The translations under genes and the position numbers were made by a program. From Paraburkholderia sabiae (GTDB taxonomy: Bacteria > Pseudomonadota > Gammaproteobacteria > Burkholderiales > Burkholderiaceae), in NCBI RefSeq assembly GCF_030412785.1, contig NZ_CP125295.1:5766001-5830000 (forward strand): a stretch of DNA of 64,000 bases. The letters run 5' to 3'. The notes under the pieces are model-generated. The model did no database searches. It saw only the letters and a list, made by a program, of their open reading frames with translations, and had not been told where the DNA came from. Positions 53,500 through 62,426 of the stretch are shown piece by piece. The first letter of the stretch is position 1; the number at the start of each line of letters is the position of its first letter.

Positions 53500-54023
53500 G
53501 GCATCCGCGATTTCGTATCCGTGCTTCACGCGTTGCCCCTGTGCGGGGCGGCAGTTACTTTCTTTGCCGCGGCAAAGAAAGTAACCAAAGAAAGCCGCTT
53601 TTGAACCTCCGGTGTCGGCCACGATAACGCTTCGGCATGCCGCAGTTGAGCTATCGCGCAGCAACGTTGGCACTCTGTAGAAAGCCCGCAGTCAACCGCG
53701 CACGGCGCGAAAACCCCACACACAGTCTGAAGCACATAACGTCGCAATTGGGCCGACGGCAAACGGACAAGACCAAGCCAACCGAATGTGCCCCAAGTGG
53801 ATGTCACCTTTCGCGCCGCGCGCGCCTGACTACGGGCTTTCTACGGAGTGTTTGCGTCGCTGCGCGACAGCTCAAAGAACCCGTGCCGCAGCGTCATCCT
53901 TGCCGGCACCGGAGGTTTGAAGCGGCTTTCTTTTGCCTACTTTTCTTTGCCGCTGCAAAGAAAAGTAGGTGCCACCCCGCACAGGGGCAACGCATGAAGC
54001 ACCGATACGAATTCGCGGATGCC
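53500..54023. repeat. Dispersed long palindromic element, copy B
   Basis: About 524 bp with the same GGCATCCGC/GCGGATGCC ends, inverted arms and central region as copy A (36401-36922). Here the 32-bp palindrome with GTTACTTTCTTTGCCG arms is on the left (53554-53585) and the 34-bp one with CCTACTTTTCTTTGC arms on the right (53936-53969), the reverse of copy A, although the central stretch has the same orientation in both. It sits between convergent genes (MFS and aminotransferase), where its GCCCC/GGGGC hairpins could end transcription from either side. No protein is encoded. Confidence 0.93.
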
Positions 54024-54081
54024 ACCGCAGCAAAAAGCAAAAACGAAAACCCGCGACAAGCGTCGCAGACAAACAAAAAAC

Positions 54082-55308
54082 CTACTCTCTACCAGCGGCC
54101 AAAGCCCGCTCCAAAGCCGCCACGCCAGCTGGCAAATCCACCCCTACCCCAAGCTCAGACATAGTCCGCCCAAACGCATGCAGCGTACGAAAAAGATTAT
54201 GAGCGCGAGCCTGCTCGCCCATCTGCCCGATACGCACGATCGGCAGCCCGAACGATCCTGAAATCTCGACCTGGTGATACCGCGAGATATGCCCGCAGAT
54301 ATCCGCAGGCGTCAGCGCAGAACCAGATCCCGTAGGCACCTCGATCCCCACAACGGAATTCAACCGACACGCCTCAGGCGCATACAACTGCAACCCCATC
54401 GCACTGATCCCAGCCTGCAACGCAAGCGAGCACTTCAGATGCCGCGCGAAGCGCTTCTCCAGCGTCTCCGCGCACACGAGCCGCAGCGCCTCGTGCAACG
54501 CGAGCACGCCCGACACGGGCGCCGTGTAGTGATACCCCGCGTTGTGCCAGAAGTTCTCGGCAAGTGACGCATCCAGGCACCAGTGCGGACTCGCATCCTT
54601 GCGCCCCTTCACGCGCTCCCAAGCCGCATCCGAAAACGCAATCAGCGACACGCCCGGAATCGACGACAATCCCTTCTGCCCGCCCGTGATCACGGCATCG
54701 ATGCCCCACGCGTCCATGTCGAGCGGCATCGTCGACAGCGTGCACACGGCATCCACGACGACCAGCGCGCCCGCCTTCTTCGCCAGCGCAGCAATGTCCT
54801 TCAGGTGATAGTTCCAGACGGTGTTCGACGTCTCGCCCTGCACGATCGTCACGATCTCGGGACGCGTGCGGCGGATCGCTTCTTCTACCTCCTCTAGCGT
54901 CGCGACCGCGCGGTCGCCGACTTCGAGCAGCGACACGTCCGCGCCAACGCGTCGTCCCATCTCCGCCATCCGCGCGCTGAAGAAGCCGTTCTTGATGCTC
55001 AGCACGCGCGTGCCCGTCCACGCGAGATTGGAGATCGCCATTTCCATCGCCGCCGAGCCCGGGCCGGCGACGCCCAACACCCACTTCGAGTTCGTCTGGA
55101 ACACGTAGCGGGCCATCGTCTTCACCTGTCCGACCACCTTGGCCATCGTGTTGCCCAGATGGTTGATGACGATCGCATTCGCCTTCGCGACGGCGGCGGG
55201 AATCGGCACGGGGCCGGCACCCATCATCAGGAGCGGTTCTTCGGGAAGAATCGCATCGAGCGATTCGACTTCAGGACAAGGAACGACGTTGGACGTTGTA
55301 ATGGTCAT
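54082..55308 (-). CDS. Class V PLP-dependent aminotransferase (alanine-glyoxylate type)
   Basis: A 408-residue PLP enzyme. Key parts: MMGAGPVPIPAAVAKA at the start, cofactor-binding GVAGPGSAAMEMAISNL, GETSNTVWNY, Asp in VVVDAVCTL, and the Schiff-base Lys in VITGGQKGLSSIPGVS. It resembles alanine/serine/ureidoglycine-glyoxylate aminotransferases; the substrate cannot be chosen between these. A purine link (xdh upstream) or an aspartate/alanine link (aspD next to it) are both possible. No ribosome site is seen at ATG 55308. Its 3' third has T/G-rich codons on the coding strand, again next to a repeat copy. Confidence 0.85.
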   Translation of the reverse strand: MTITTSNVVPCPEVESLDAILPEEPLLMMGAGPVPIPAAVAKANAIVINHLGNTMAKVVGQVKTMARYVFQTNSKWVLGVAGPGSAAMEMAISNLAWTGTRVLSIKNGFFSARMAEMGRRVGADVSLLEVGDRAVATLEEVEEAIRRTRPEIVTIVQGETSNTVWNYHLKDIAALAKKAGALVVVDAVCTLSTMPLDMDAWGIDAVITGGQKGLSSIPGVSLIAFSDAAWERVKGRKDASPHWCLDASLAENFWHNAGYHYTAPVSGVLALHEALRLVCAETLEKRFARHLKCSLALQAGISAMGLQLYAPEACRLNSVVGIEVPTGSGSALTPADICGHISRYHQVEISGSFGLPIVRIGQMGEQARAHNLFRTLHAFGRTMSELGVGVDLPAGVAALERALAAGRE

Positions 55309-55481
55309 GATCGGTGCGCATGAAACGGAAGTGAACGTTGCAGGAAAAATGGCCCGCCGCGCGCAGCAGCACCTGCGGGCGGCGGGCCATCGTTCGATCA
55401 TTCACCCATCTGTCCGTTTGCGCAAGAGACGCATCCCGGTCTTTGCGCGCCGGATTGTCACTTGACCTCGCACTTGACCTC

Positions 55482-57128
55482 TCATTTAACCTCTTTGCGC
55501 ACGAGGTTCTTGCCCGTCTCCTTGCGATAGCGTTCGACATAATCATCCGTCAGCTTGCGTATCGCGCGCCCGATCTTGCGATAGTCGGATTCGTTGAGAT
55601 TCGCCAGCGACACGCGTCCCGACGGATGCTTCGTCCCAAAGCCCATGCCCGGCAGCAGCACGACGCGCGCCTCGGTCGCGAGACGGAACAGCATCTCCGA
55701 CGCCTCGGTGTTCTTCAGCAGCCAGTCGACGAACTCGCGGCCATATGCGCGCTCGCCGAAGTACTCCATGTCGAGGATCGTGTAGTAGTCGACCTGGTTC
55801 GCGTCCTTCTCGTCGAAGGCAATGCCGATCTCTTCGTAGAGCGCGCGCTTGCGGCTGCGGATCAGGCGCTTGAGCGCATTCTTGTAGGCGTCCGGCGTGT
55901 CCATCAGAGAAAACAGCGAGAACAGCACCATCTGCACCTGCTGCGGCGTCGACAGCCCCGCCGTGTGATTCAGCGCGACGGTGCGGCTGTCGGCAACCAG
56001 CCGGTCGATGAACTTGAGCTTGTCCGGCTCCGTCGTGATCGACTCGTAGCGCTTGTGCAGGATCTTCTTCGTGTCCTTCGGCAGCTCGGAAATCAGCTTG
56101 TCGAGAATGTTGTCCTTGTGCGTCGCGATCGTGCCGAGACGCCAGCCCGTCGCGCCGAAATACTTCGAATACGAGTACACAAGAATCGTGTTCTTCGGCG
56201 CGAGCGCGAACAGCGACACGAAGTCGTCGGCGAAGGTGCCGTACACGTCGTCCGTCAGCAGGATCAGGTCCGGGCGCTCCTTGACGATCTGCGCGATGTA
56301 TTCGAGGCTCTCGTCGCTAATCCGCACCGACGGCGGATTGCTCGGATTCACGAGGAAGAACGCCTTCACTTTAGGATCGCGCAGTTTGTCGAGTTCCGCA
56401 TTCGAGTACTGCCAGTTATTCTCGACGTCGGCATCCAGATTGACGACGTTCAGTTCGTAGTCGTTGAGCGTCGGAATCTCGATGTACGGCGTGAAGATCG
56501 GCCGGCCAAGCGCGATCGTGTCGCCAGCCTTGATCAGATGGTTCTGCTTCATCGTGTTGAAGATGTACGTCATCGCGGCCGTGCCGCCTTCGACGGCGAA
56601 GATGTCGAACTCGCCGACGAACGGATACTTGCCGATCATCTCGCGCCGCAAATATTGCCCGACGATCACTTCCGACAGCTTCAGCATGCGGTCGGGCACC
56701 GGGTAATTCGACGCGAGAATGCCTTCGCACATCTCATAGAGGAAGTCGGTGCCCGACAGACCCAGCTGATCGCGCACGTATGACACGCAGCCCGCGAGAA
56801 ACGAAATGCCCGGCGACCCCTTGTTCTCGCGCAGGAAAAGTTCGAATCGCTCGGCGAGCCCTTCGCGTTTCGGAAAGCCGCCGACGCCCTCGGGCAGATA
56901 CGCGAACGAACGCTCCGACTCGCGCATCGCGAAGAGGCCGAGTTGCCAGAAGCCGTAGCGCGGAACGGTCGCGAGAAAGTTCGGATTGCCGCGGCCCGCG
57001 TTGAGCATCGAGAGATTGGCCGGGCGCTCGACGGCGCCGCCGCCGGCCGCCTTGATCAGCTCGTCCTTCAGTTCGAACGGACTGAGTGCTTGCAGCGCAG
57101 CTTTATCGTTGCCCTTGTCCTTTGCCAT
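55482..57128 (-). CDS. aspD: Aspartate 4-decarboxylase (bifunctional aspartate aminotransferase type)
   Basis: Converts L-aspartate to L-alanine and CO2 with PLP. The 548-residue length and sequence match AspD rather than ordinary aminotransferases: NLSMLNAGRGNPNFLATVPRYGFWQLGLFA, FDIFAVEGGTAAMTYIFNTMKQN, FFLVNPSNPPSVRISDESL, DDVYGTF and the PLP Lys in VYSYSKYFGATGWRLGTIA. GGAG lies eight bases before ATG 57128. It directly follows an AspT-type antiporter gene. In Tetragenococcus this pair exchanges aspartate for alanine and builds proton motive force. Confidence 0.95.
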   Translation of the reverse strand: MAKDKGNDKAALQALSPFELKDELIKAAGGGAVERPANLSMLNAGRGNPNFLATVPRYGFWQLGLFAMRESERSFAYLPEGVGGFPKREGLAERFELFLRENKGSPGISFLAGCVSYVRDQLGLSGTDFLYEMCEGILASNYPVPDRMLKLSEVIVGQYLRREMIGKYPFVGEFDIFAVEGGTAAMTYIFNTMKQNHLIKAGDTIALGRPIFTPYIEIPTLNDYELNVVNLDADVENNWQYSNAELDKLRDPKVKAFFLVNPSNPPSVRISDESLEYIAQIVKERPDLILLTDDVYGTFADDFVSLFALAPKNTILVYSYSKYFGATGWRLGTIATHKDNILDKLISELPKDTKKILHKRYESITTEPDKLKFIDRLVADSRTVALNHTAGLSTPQQVQMVLFSLFSLMDTPDAYKNALKRLIRSRKRALYEEIGIAFDEKDANQVDYYTILDMEYFGERAYGREFVDWLLKNTEASEMLFRLATEARVVLLPGMGFGTKHPSGRVSLANLNESDYRKIGRAIRKLTDDYVERYRKETGKNLVRKEVK

Positions 57129-57254
57129 GATGCGTTCTCCAGTGAAAGAGGAAATGCGCCGGCGCGCATGCGGGCATCGGCCCGCTCCCTGCACCGGCTA
57201 CTGTCCTGATAAGCGAGAGAGCCGACGGCGCGCACGTCTCGTCGGCCCCGGTAT

Positions 57255-58940
57255 TCACACCAGCCCGACGACGAGCGGTCCAAGCAACGTCAGCAGCACA
57301 TTCGCAATCGCGTAGGTGATGGCGAACGGCACGGTCGGCACGGCGCTTTCGGCCTTGTCCAGCACGCCGCCGAACGCGGGGTTCGCGCTGCGCGAGCCGG
57401 ACAGCGCGCCCGCGAGAATCGCCGCGTTGTCGTAGCGCAGCACATAGCGGCCGAACAGCATCGTGAGAAGCAGCGGCAGCAGCGTGACGAGTACGCCGAG
57501 CAGGAAGATCGTGACGCCGAGCTGCTTGACCGTCGTGACGGCCTGCAGGCCCGAATTCAGCCCGACCACGGCGACGAACGCGGCAAGGCCGAAGTCCTGC
57601 AGCAGTCGCGATGCAGCGGGCGGCATTACGCCGTACATCGGATGCTTGCCGCGCATCCAGCCGAACACGAGACCCGCGAGCAGACAGCCGCCGCCCGAGC
57701 CGAGCGTGAGCGGCACGCCGCCGACATTGACCACGATCAGCCCGATCAACAGGCCGATCACGAGGCCGATCCCCATATAGATGAAGTCGGTCTTGATCGA
57801 ATACGGCAACTCGTAGCCCGTCGCCTGCACCGCGCGCTTCGTGTCCTTGGCGGAGCCGAAGTACGTGAGCACGTCGCCGTGTTCGAGTTGCGTCTCGGGC
57901 AGGATCGGCACAGGCTGGCCGACGCGCGTGATGCTTTCGAGGTACACGCCGTGGCGCAGATCGCGATCGACGGTTTCGCGCACCGCGCGGATCGTCGTGT
58001 GATTCAGGCCTTTCGCGGTGAACACGGCCTGGCGCGTCTGCATGACGGCGCTGACGTCGGTCACGTCCGACACCTCGGGGCCGATCATCGGCGCGACGGG
58101 CACCATGCCCTCGCGCCGTCCGACGAGCAGGACGATGTCGTCGGCATTGAGCACGACGTTCGGCGCAGGCTCGACTTCCTTGCCGCCGCGCCTGATCTTC
58201 TCGATCGAAATGAAGTCCTGCCCCGCTTTCTCGATGTCGGACACCTGGCGTCCCGCCGCCGGCCCGACCTTGAACGCGCGGCCCACCAGCTCCGGCAGCG
58301 CGGGCAATTGCCCGGGCGCGCGCGACGGCGTGCCGCCCGCGAGTTTCGCTTCGGCGTCGAGCGCGGCCGAGCGCAGGTCGCGACCCATGAACTTCGGCAG
58401 GATGTTGACGCACACGATGATCGCGCCGAGCGAGCCGAACACGTAGGTCACCGCGTACGCAATCGCGACGTCCGACTGCAGCGACTTCACCTCTTCGGGC
58501 GGCAGGCCGAGACGCGCGATCGCATCGCCCGCCGTGCCGATGATGGCCGACTGCGTCAGCGCACCGCCCGCGAGCCCGGCGGCGAGCCCCTTGTTCAGGT
58601 GGAAAATCTTCGCGCAGATGATGACCGTGATCAGCGCCGACACGGCGAGAAACAGCGCCATCGCGATCTCGCGCAGCGTCCGCCGGTTGAGCGAGTTGAA
58701 GAAGCCCGGTCCCGAGTCGTAGCCGACCGCGTAGATGAAAACGGCGAACATCACCGCCTTCACGCCGTTGTCGATCGACACGCCCGCCTGACTGATCACG
58801 ACGGCCGCCAGCAGCGAGCCGCCGACGCCGCCCAGCTGGAATTTGCCGAAGTTGATCTGGCCGATGTAGTAGCCCACGGCCAGCGACAGGAACAGCGCTA
58901 TCTCCGGTGATTTGTGAAAGATGTTGTGTATCCAGTCCAT
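57255..58940 (-). CDS. aspT: AspT-type aspartate:alanine antiporter (copy 1)
   Basis: A 561-residue AAE-family antiporter. About five N-terminal helices start with SPEIALFLSLAVGYYIGQINFGKFQLGGVGGSLLAAVV. A cytoplasmic part with two RCK-C/TrkA-C-like segments follows (NVVLNADDIVLLVGRREGM; LEHGDVLTYFGSAKDTKRA), then C-terminal helices with GSGGGCLLAGLVFGW. It is encoded immediately upstream of aspD on the same strand (126-base gap), the classical arrangement for aspartate decarboxylation/antiport. It is about the same length as the paralogue upstream. Confidence 0.92.
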   Translation of the reverse strand: MDWIHNIFHKSPEIALFLSLAVGYYIGQINFGKFQLGGVGGSLLAAVVISQAGVSIDNGVKAVMFAVFIYAVGYDSGPGFFNSLNRRTLREIAMALFLAVSALITVIICAKIFHLNKGLAAGLAGGALTQSAIIGTAGDAIARLGLPPEEVKSLQSDVAIAYAVTYVFGSLGAIIVCVNILPKFMGRDLRSAALDAEAKLAGGTPSRAPGQLPALPELVGRAFKVGPAAGRQVSDIEKAGQDFISIEKIRRGGKEVEPAPNVVLNADDIVLLVGRREGMVPVAPMIGPEVSDVTDVSAVMQTRQAVFTAKGLNHTTIRAVRETVDRDLRHGVYLESITRVGQPVPILPETQLEHGDVLTYFGSAKDTKRAVQATGYELPYSIKTDFIYMGIGLVIGLLIGLIVVNVGGVPLTLGSGGGCLLAGLVFGWMRGKHPMYGVMPPAASRLLQDFGLAAFVAVVGLNSGLQAVTTVKQLGVTIFLLGVLVTLLPLLLTMLFGRYVLRYDNAAILAGALSGSRSANPAFGGVLDKAESAVPTVPFAITYAIANVLLTLLGPLVVGLV

Positions 58941-59091
58941 CGTGCCCTCTCAGTGAAAAGACGGGCGCGTCTTCCGCGACCCGCAACGTAATGCAGCGGA
59001 CGACGTGGCACTCCCGTCCGTTGCCCCTGCCCGCGCGACCTGTTTCGGCTGCGCGGACTTCGAAGTTGTTTGCTTGACCGTCATCGGCGCG

Positions 59092-60780
59092 TCAGTGGCC
59101 GAACTGCGCCGCGAGCCCGACGACGACGGGCCCCATCAGCGGCAGCAGGATGTTCGAAAGCGCGTAGGTGATCGTGTAGCCGATGACAGGCGTCGAATTG
59201 CCCGTCACGCCGACGAGCGCGCTGATCGCGGGCGTGCTGCACTGCTGGCCGGCAATCGCGCCGAGCAGCATCGGCGCGTCGAGCTTGAGGAACATCCGGC
59301 CGATCCACAGCGACAGCAGCCCCGGCACCAGCACCATCAGAATTCCCGCGACGGGCAGCGCGAGCCCGTATTCGCGCACGAGCTTGATGGCATCCGGTCC
59401 GGCCGACAGTCCGACGGCGGCAATGAAAGTGGCGAGTCCGAAGTCCTTGAGAATCTGCGCAGCAGCGGGCGGCAGCGAGCCGACGTGGGGATGCCGCGAG
59501 CGGATCCAGCCGAACAGCAGCCCCGACAGCAGACAGCCGCCGCCCGTACCGAGCGCGAGCGTGACGCCGCCGAAGGTGCCCGACAGCCGCCCGATCGCCA
59601 TGCCGATCAGCACGCCGAGGCCGAGATAAACGAAGTCGGTCTTGAGCGTCGCGGGCAGCATGTAGCCGAGCCGCTGCGCGCCGCGTATCACGTCCTGCTT
59701 CATGCCGACCAGCGTCAGCACGTCGCCGCGATTCAGTTCGGTGCCGGGCAGCGCGGGAATGCGCGTCTCCAGCCGCGTCACGGCCGCGATGTAGATGCCG
59801 CGGCCCTGCGTCGGGTCGGCACGTTCGCGCAGTTGTCGGATCGTCGCGCCGTGCGCGTCCTTGCGCGTGAGCACGACATCGACGGTGTCGGCGAGCGCCG
59901 TCGAAAAATGGTGGCCTGCCGCGATTTCGTCGCCGAGCGTCGGCGCGGCGGCCACGAGCGCCTCGCGCCGGCCGTTGACCAGCACGAGGTCGTCGGGAGC
60001 GAGCGCGACATCGGGCGCGACGGCCATGCGTGCGCCGCGGCGCTCGATCTGCTCGATGGTCAGGTTGTGGCCGTATTGGGCTTCGAACGCGCCGACGGCG
60101 ACGCCCGCCGCCGGGCCGATCCGGAACGCGCGCCCGACCAGCGCGGGCGCGGCGAGCCGCTCGCCATCGCCGAGCGAATCGCCGCCGCCGAGTTTCCGCC
60201 ACAGGCGTTCCGCTTCCTCGCGCAGATTCACGCGCAACAGCAGCGCGGCGAACTGGCTGGTGAACAGCACGATCGTGATAAGCCCGAACAGGTAGCTGAC
60301 GCTGTACGCGGTGACGATGTTCGCCTGCAGGTGCAGCGTGCCGGCGTCGGACAAACCGAGCTTCGCGACGGCCTCCGACGCCGTGCCGATCACCGCCGAT
60401 TCCGTCGCCGCGCCCGCCAGCAGACCGGCCGCCGTGCCCGGATCGAGATGCAGCAGCGCGACGGCGAGCATCACGAGCGCGAGCACGGAGACGATCTCGA
60501 TGACGGACAGCAGCCCGTAGCGCCAGCCGCGCCCGACATTGGCGAAGAATTGCGGACCGCCCGTGAAACCGAGCGCGAAGATGAACAGCGCGAACGCGAT
60601 GTTCTTAAGATCGGGCGAGAGGCGCGCGCCCGTCTGTCCGAGCAGCAGCGACACGATCAGCGTGCCGCAGACGCCTCCTAACTGAATCGGGCCAAATCTG
60701 AACGAACCAATCAGATATCCGAGTGCAAGACTCGCGAACAGCGCTATCTCCGGCTGAGACTTAAGCAATTCGGCGACCAT
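59092..60780 (-). CDS. AspT-type aspartate:alanine antiporter (copy 2)
   Basis: A 562-residue paralogue of the gene at 57255-58940 with the same plan: EIALFASLALGYLIGSFRFGPIQLGGVCGTLIVSLL at the start, two TrkA-C-like segments (DVALAPDDLVLVNGRREAL; LNRGDVLTLVGMKQDV) and LGTGGGCLLSGLLFGWIRSRHP. The sequences differ throughout, so this is an old duplication, not a recent copy. I chose ATG 60780; the longer frame from 60855 adds an unrelated basic leader. It is probably the first gene of the asp run. The two proteins might form a heteromer or serve different exchange partners. Confidence 0.9.
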   Translation of the reverse strand: MVAELLKSQPEIALFASLALGYLIGSFRFGPIQLGGVCGTLIVSLLLGQTGARLSPDLKNIAFALFIFALGFTGGPQFFANVGRGWRYGLLSVIEIVSVLALVMLAVALLHLDPGTAAGLLAGAATESAVIGTASEAVAKLGLSDAGTLHLQANIVTAYSVSYLFGLITIVLFTSQFAALLLRVNLREEAERLWRKLGGGDSLGDGERLAAPALVGRAFRIGPAAGVAVGAFEAQYGHNLTIEQIERRGARMAVAPDVALAPDDLVLVNGRREALVAAAPTLGDEIAAGHHFSTALADTVDVVLTRKDAHGATIRQLRERADPTQGRGIYIAAVTRLETRIPALPGTELNRGDVLTLVGMKQDVIRGAQRLGYMLPATLKTDFVYLGLGVLIGMAIGRLSGTFGGVTLALGTGGGCLLSGLLFGWIRSRHPHVGSLPPAAAQILKDFGLATFIAAVGLSAGPDAIKLVREYGLALPVAGILMVLVPGLLSLWIGRMFLKLDAPMLLGAIAGQQCSTPAISALVGVTGNSTPVIGYTITYALSNILLPLMGPVVVGLAAQFGH

Positions 60781-61162
60781 GTTCGGATTTCCCGGCAAAG
60801 CGGATCGTTGTATGAATCTTTTTAAAAATTGCGGGCGCGATAATCCACGCGACATTTAAGTCGCGGTTAATGAAAATGCGCACGAGTATTCGCCGGAATT
60901 AACCGGATTTTTCGAAGCGTAAATGCAATGCGCCACCCCGGCGTGATTGGCGTCGGAACGTGAAGGCGCGTTGACTACAAGCCGCGATCAGCTTGTGTTG
61001 CTTCCATTGACAGGCATTGTTCCCTCGCAAAGTTGTCGAACAACCGGAACATCGTTGTGGGGCCAGGCGGCCTTTTTTATGTCGGCATTTGAAGCCTGCG
61101 GAAATCGTATAGACCGTTTTCCGCGAAAATGGCAAAAATGACAGGAAACTATCCTTTTACAA

Positions 61163-61191
61163 TTGCGAAATAGCTTCATCGTTTTTATAAA
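61163..61191 (+). promoter_or_regulatory. Candidate sigma-70 promoter of the LysR/ldh unit
   Basis: TTGCGA, 17 bases, TATAAA, in an A+T-rich stretch about 180 bases upstream of the LysR start. The spacing is optimal and both boxes are near consensus. Confidence 0.6.
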
Positions 61192-61248
61192 TATTGTAAT
61201 CCCCAGCGACTGTCAATATTATTTTTAAGCCGGATCTCCAAAATCCTG

Positions 61249-61278
61249 TACGGGCAAATTGCATGCAATATGCCCGTA
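61249..61278. promoter_or_regulatory. 30-bp near-perfect palindrome upstream of the LysR gene
   Basis: Arms TACGGGCAAATTGCA and TGCAATATGCCCGTA pair at 14 of 15 positions; the single mismatch is at position 5. It starts about 50 bases after the predicted transcription start and ends 95 bases before the LysR ATG. It could be an operator or a leader-RNA hairpin. Confidence 0.75.
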
Positions 61279-61373
61279 TGACACCCGCCAAAGGCCGACG
61301 CAGACATGCCTGCCGCACGCCACCCACCGGGTCAACAACGCGCGGCAGTTTCGCGCTTTTCGAGGGCGCCACC

Positions 61374-62363
61374 ATGAATCAGATCTACGCAATGCGGGTC
61401 TTTGTCCGGGTCGCCGAAACACAGAGCTTCAGGCGCGCGGCCCAGCAACTGAAAGTGTCGAACGCGCTGGTCACGCGCTCGATCGCCACACTCGAGGCGC
61501 ATCTTCACGCGCGCCTCATCAACCGCACCACGCGCAACCTGTCGCTGACGGAAGCGGGCACGCACTATCTGGAAGGCTGTCGCGGGCTGCTGGAAGAACT
61601 CGATCATCTGGAAGGTTCCGTCGCGGGCACCGAGCGCGAACCGGGCGGCACGCTGCGCGTCGTCGCGACGGGCGCGCTGTCGCCACAGGCGCTCACTCAA
61701 CTGCTCGACGGCTACCGGCGGCATTATCCGAAGGTGCGCATCCGGCTCACGCTCGCCGAGCGCATGCCGCACCTGATCGAAGACGGCTACGACGTCGGCC
61801 TCTTCGTCGCGGGACCGCTGATCACAGCGGGCGCAGCCGCCGAGATCGACAGCATCGAACTGGCGTTCGCGACGCAGCGCCTCGTGGCGTGCGCGGCGCC
61901 GTCCTACCTGGCGGCGCGCGAGGAACCGCATCACCCCGAGCATCTGGCGCTGCATTCGTGCATCGCGACGCCCTCGGAGCAGCGCGGCCCGGCCGTCTGG
62001 CATTTCATCGACAGTGACGGCGACCCGCAACCCGTCACGCTCGATCCGTCGTACACGGTCAACAGTCCGCTGCTGGTGCGGCTCGCGGCGATCGCCGGCA
62101 TGGGCATCGCCGTGCTGCCCGAGTCGCTGGTCGCCGACGACTTCGCAACGGGCACGTTGAAGCGCATCATGCAGGGTTATACCGTCGACGAATCGCAGGC
62201 TAGGGTGTCGCTCGTGTATCCGCGCCGCCGTCATTTGCCCGCGAAGACGCGCGCGTTCGTCGATTACACGATCGAGCATGCGGGCAGTCCGGCAGCCGTC
62301 CTGCCCGCCGTCGCGCATGCCATCGTGGCGCACGACCTGCATCTCGCGCGGCACGCGTCGTGA
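61374..62363 (+). CDS. LysR-family transcriptional regulator
   Basis: A 329-residue regulator. HTH: MNQIYAMRVFVRVAETQSFRRAAQQLKVSNALVTRSIATLEAHLHARLINRTTRNLSLTEAGTHYL. The effector domain follows (GGTLRVVATGALSPQALTQLLDGYRRHYPKVRIRLTLAERMPHLIEDGYDVGLFVAG). I chose ATG 61374 with GAGGG upstream; the frame extends 37 codons further back but through the palindrome and unrelated residues. It precedes the dehydrogenase gene by 63 bases on the same strand and probably controls it. Confidence 0.9.
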   Translation: MNQIYAMRVFVRVAETQSFRRAAQQLKVSNALVTRSIATLEAHLHARLINRTTRNLSLTEAGTHYLEGCRGLLEELDHLEGSVAGTEREPGGTLRVVATGALSPQALTQLLDGYRRHYPKVRIRLTLAERMPHLIEDGYDVGLFVAGPLITAGAAAEIDSIELAFATQRLVACAAPSYLAAREEPHHPEHLALHSCIATPSEQRGPAVWHFIDSDGDPQPVTLDPSYTVNSPLLVRLAAIAGMGIAVLPESLVADDFATGTLKRIMQGYTVDESQARVSLVYPRRRHLPAKTRAFVDYTIEHAGSPAAVLPAVAHAIVAHDLHLARHAS

Positions 62364-62426
62364 GCCGCGCAGCGCCTTCCCCGGCCCGACGACTCCGTAC
62401 AGGAGGACCATGAGGAGATCCGTGAC

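Larger units (their letters stand above)
60781..61373. promoter_or_regulatory. A+T-rich divergent control region
   Basis: No gene is supported in this roughly 590-base gap between AspT copy 2 and the LysR gene. A dyad GTTGT-CGA-ACAAC lies at 61033-61045 and a short hairpin with a T run at about 61061-61080. The stretch from about 61130 to 61230 is markedly A+T-rich and holds the LysR promoter listed separately. AATATTG (61190-61196) and CAATATT (61214-61220) form a further inverted repeat. Confidence 0.5.

Noticed and set aside
61061..61080. GGCC-AGGC-GGCC followed by a T run, as a terminator of a small RNA
   Set aside because: The stem is only 4 bp and no promoter of suitable spacing was found upstream, so I did not call an RNA gene.
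60947..61141. A 64-residue frame in the divergent region before the LysR gene
   Set aside because: It has no ribosome site and crosses apparent regulatory sequence; nothing supports translation.
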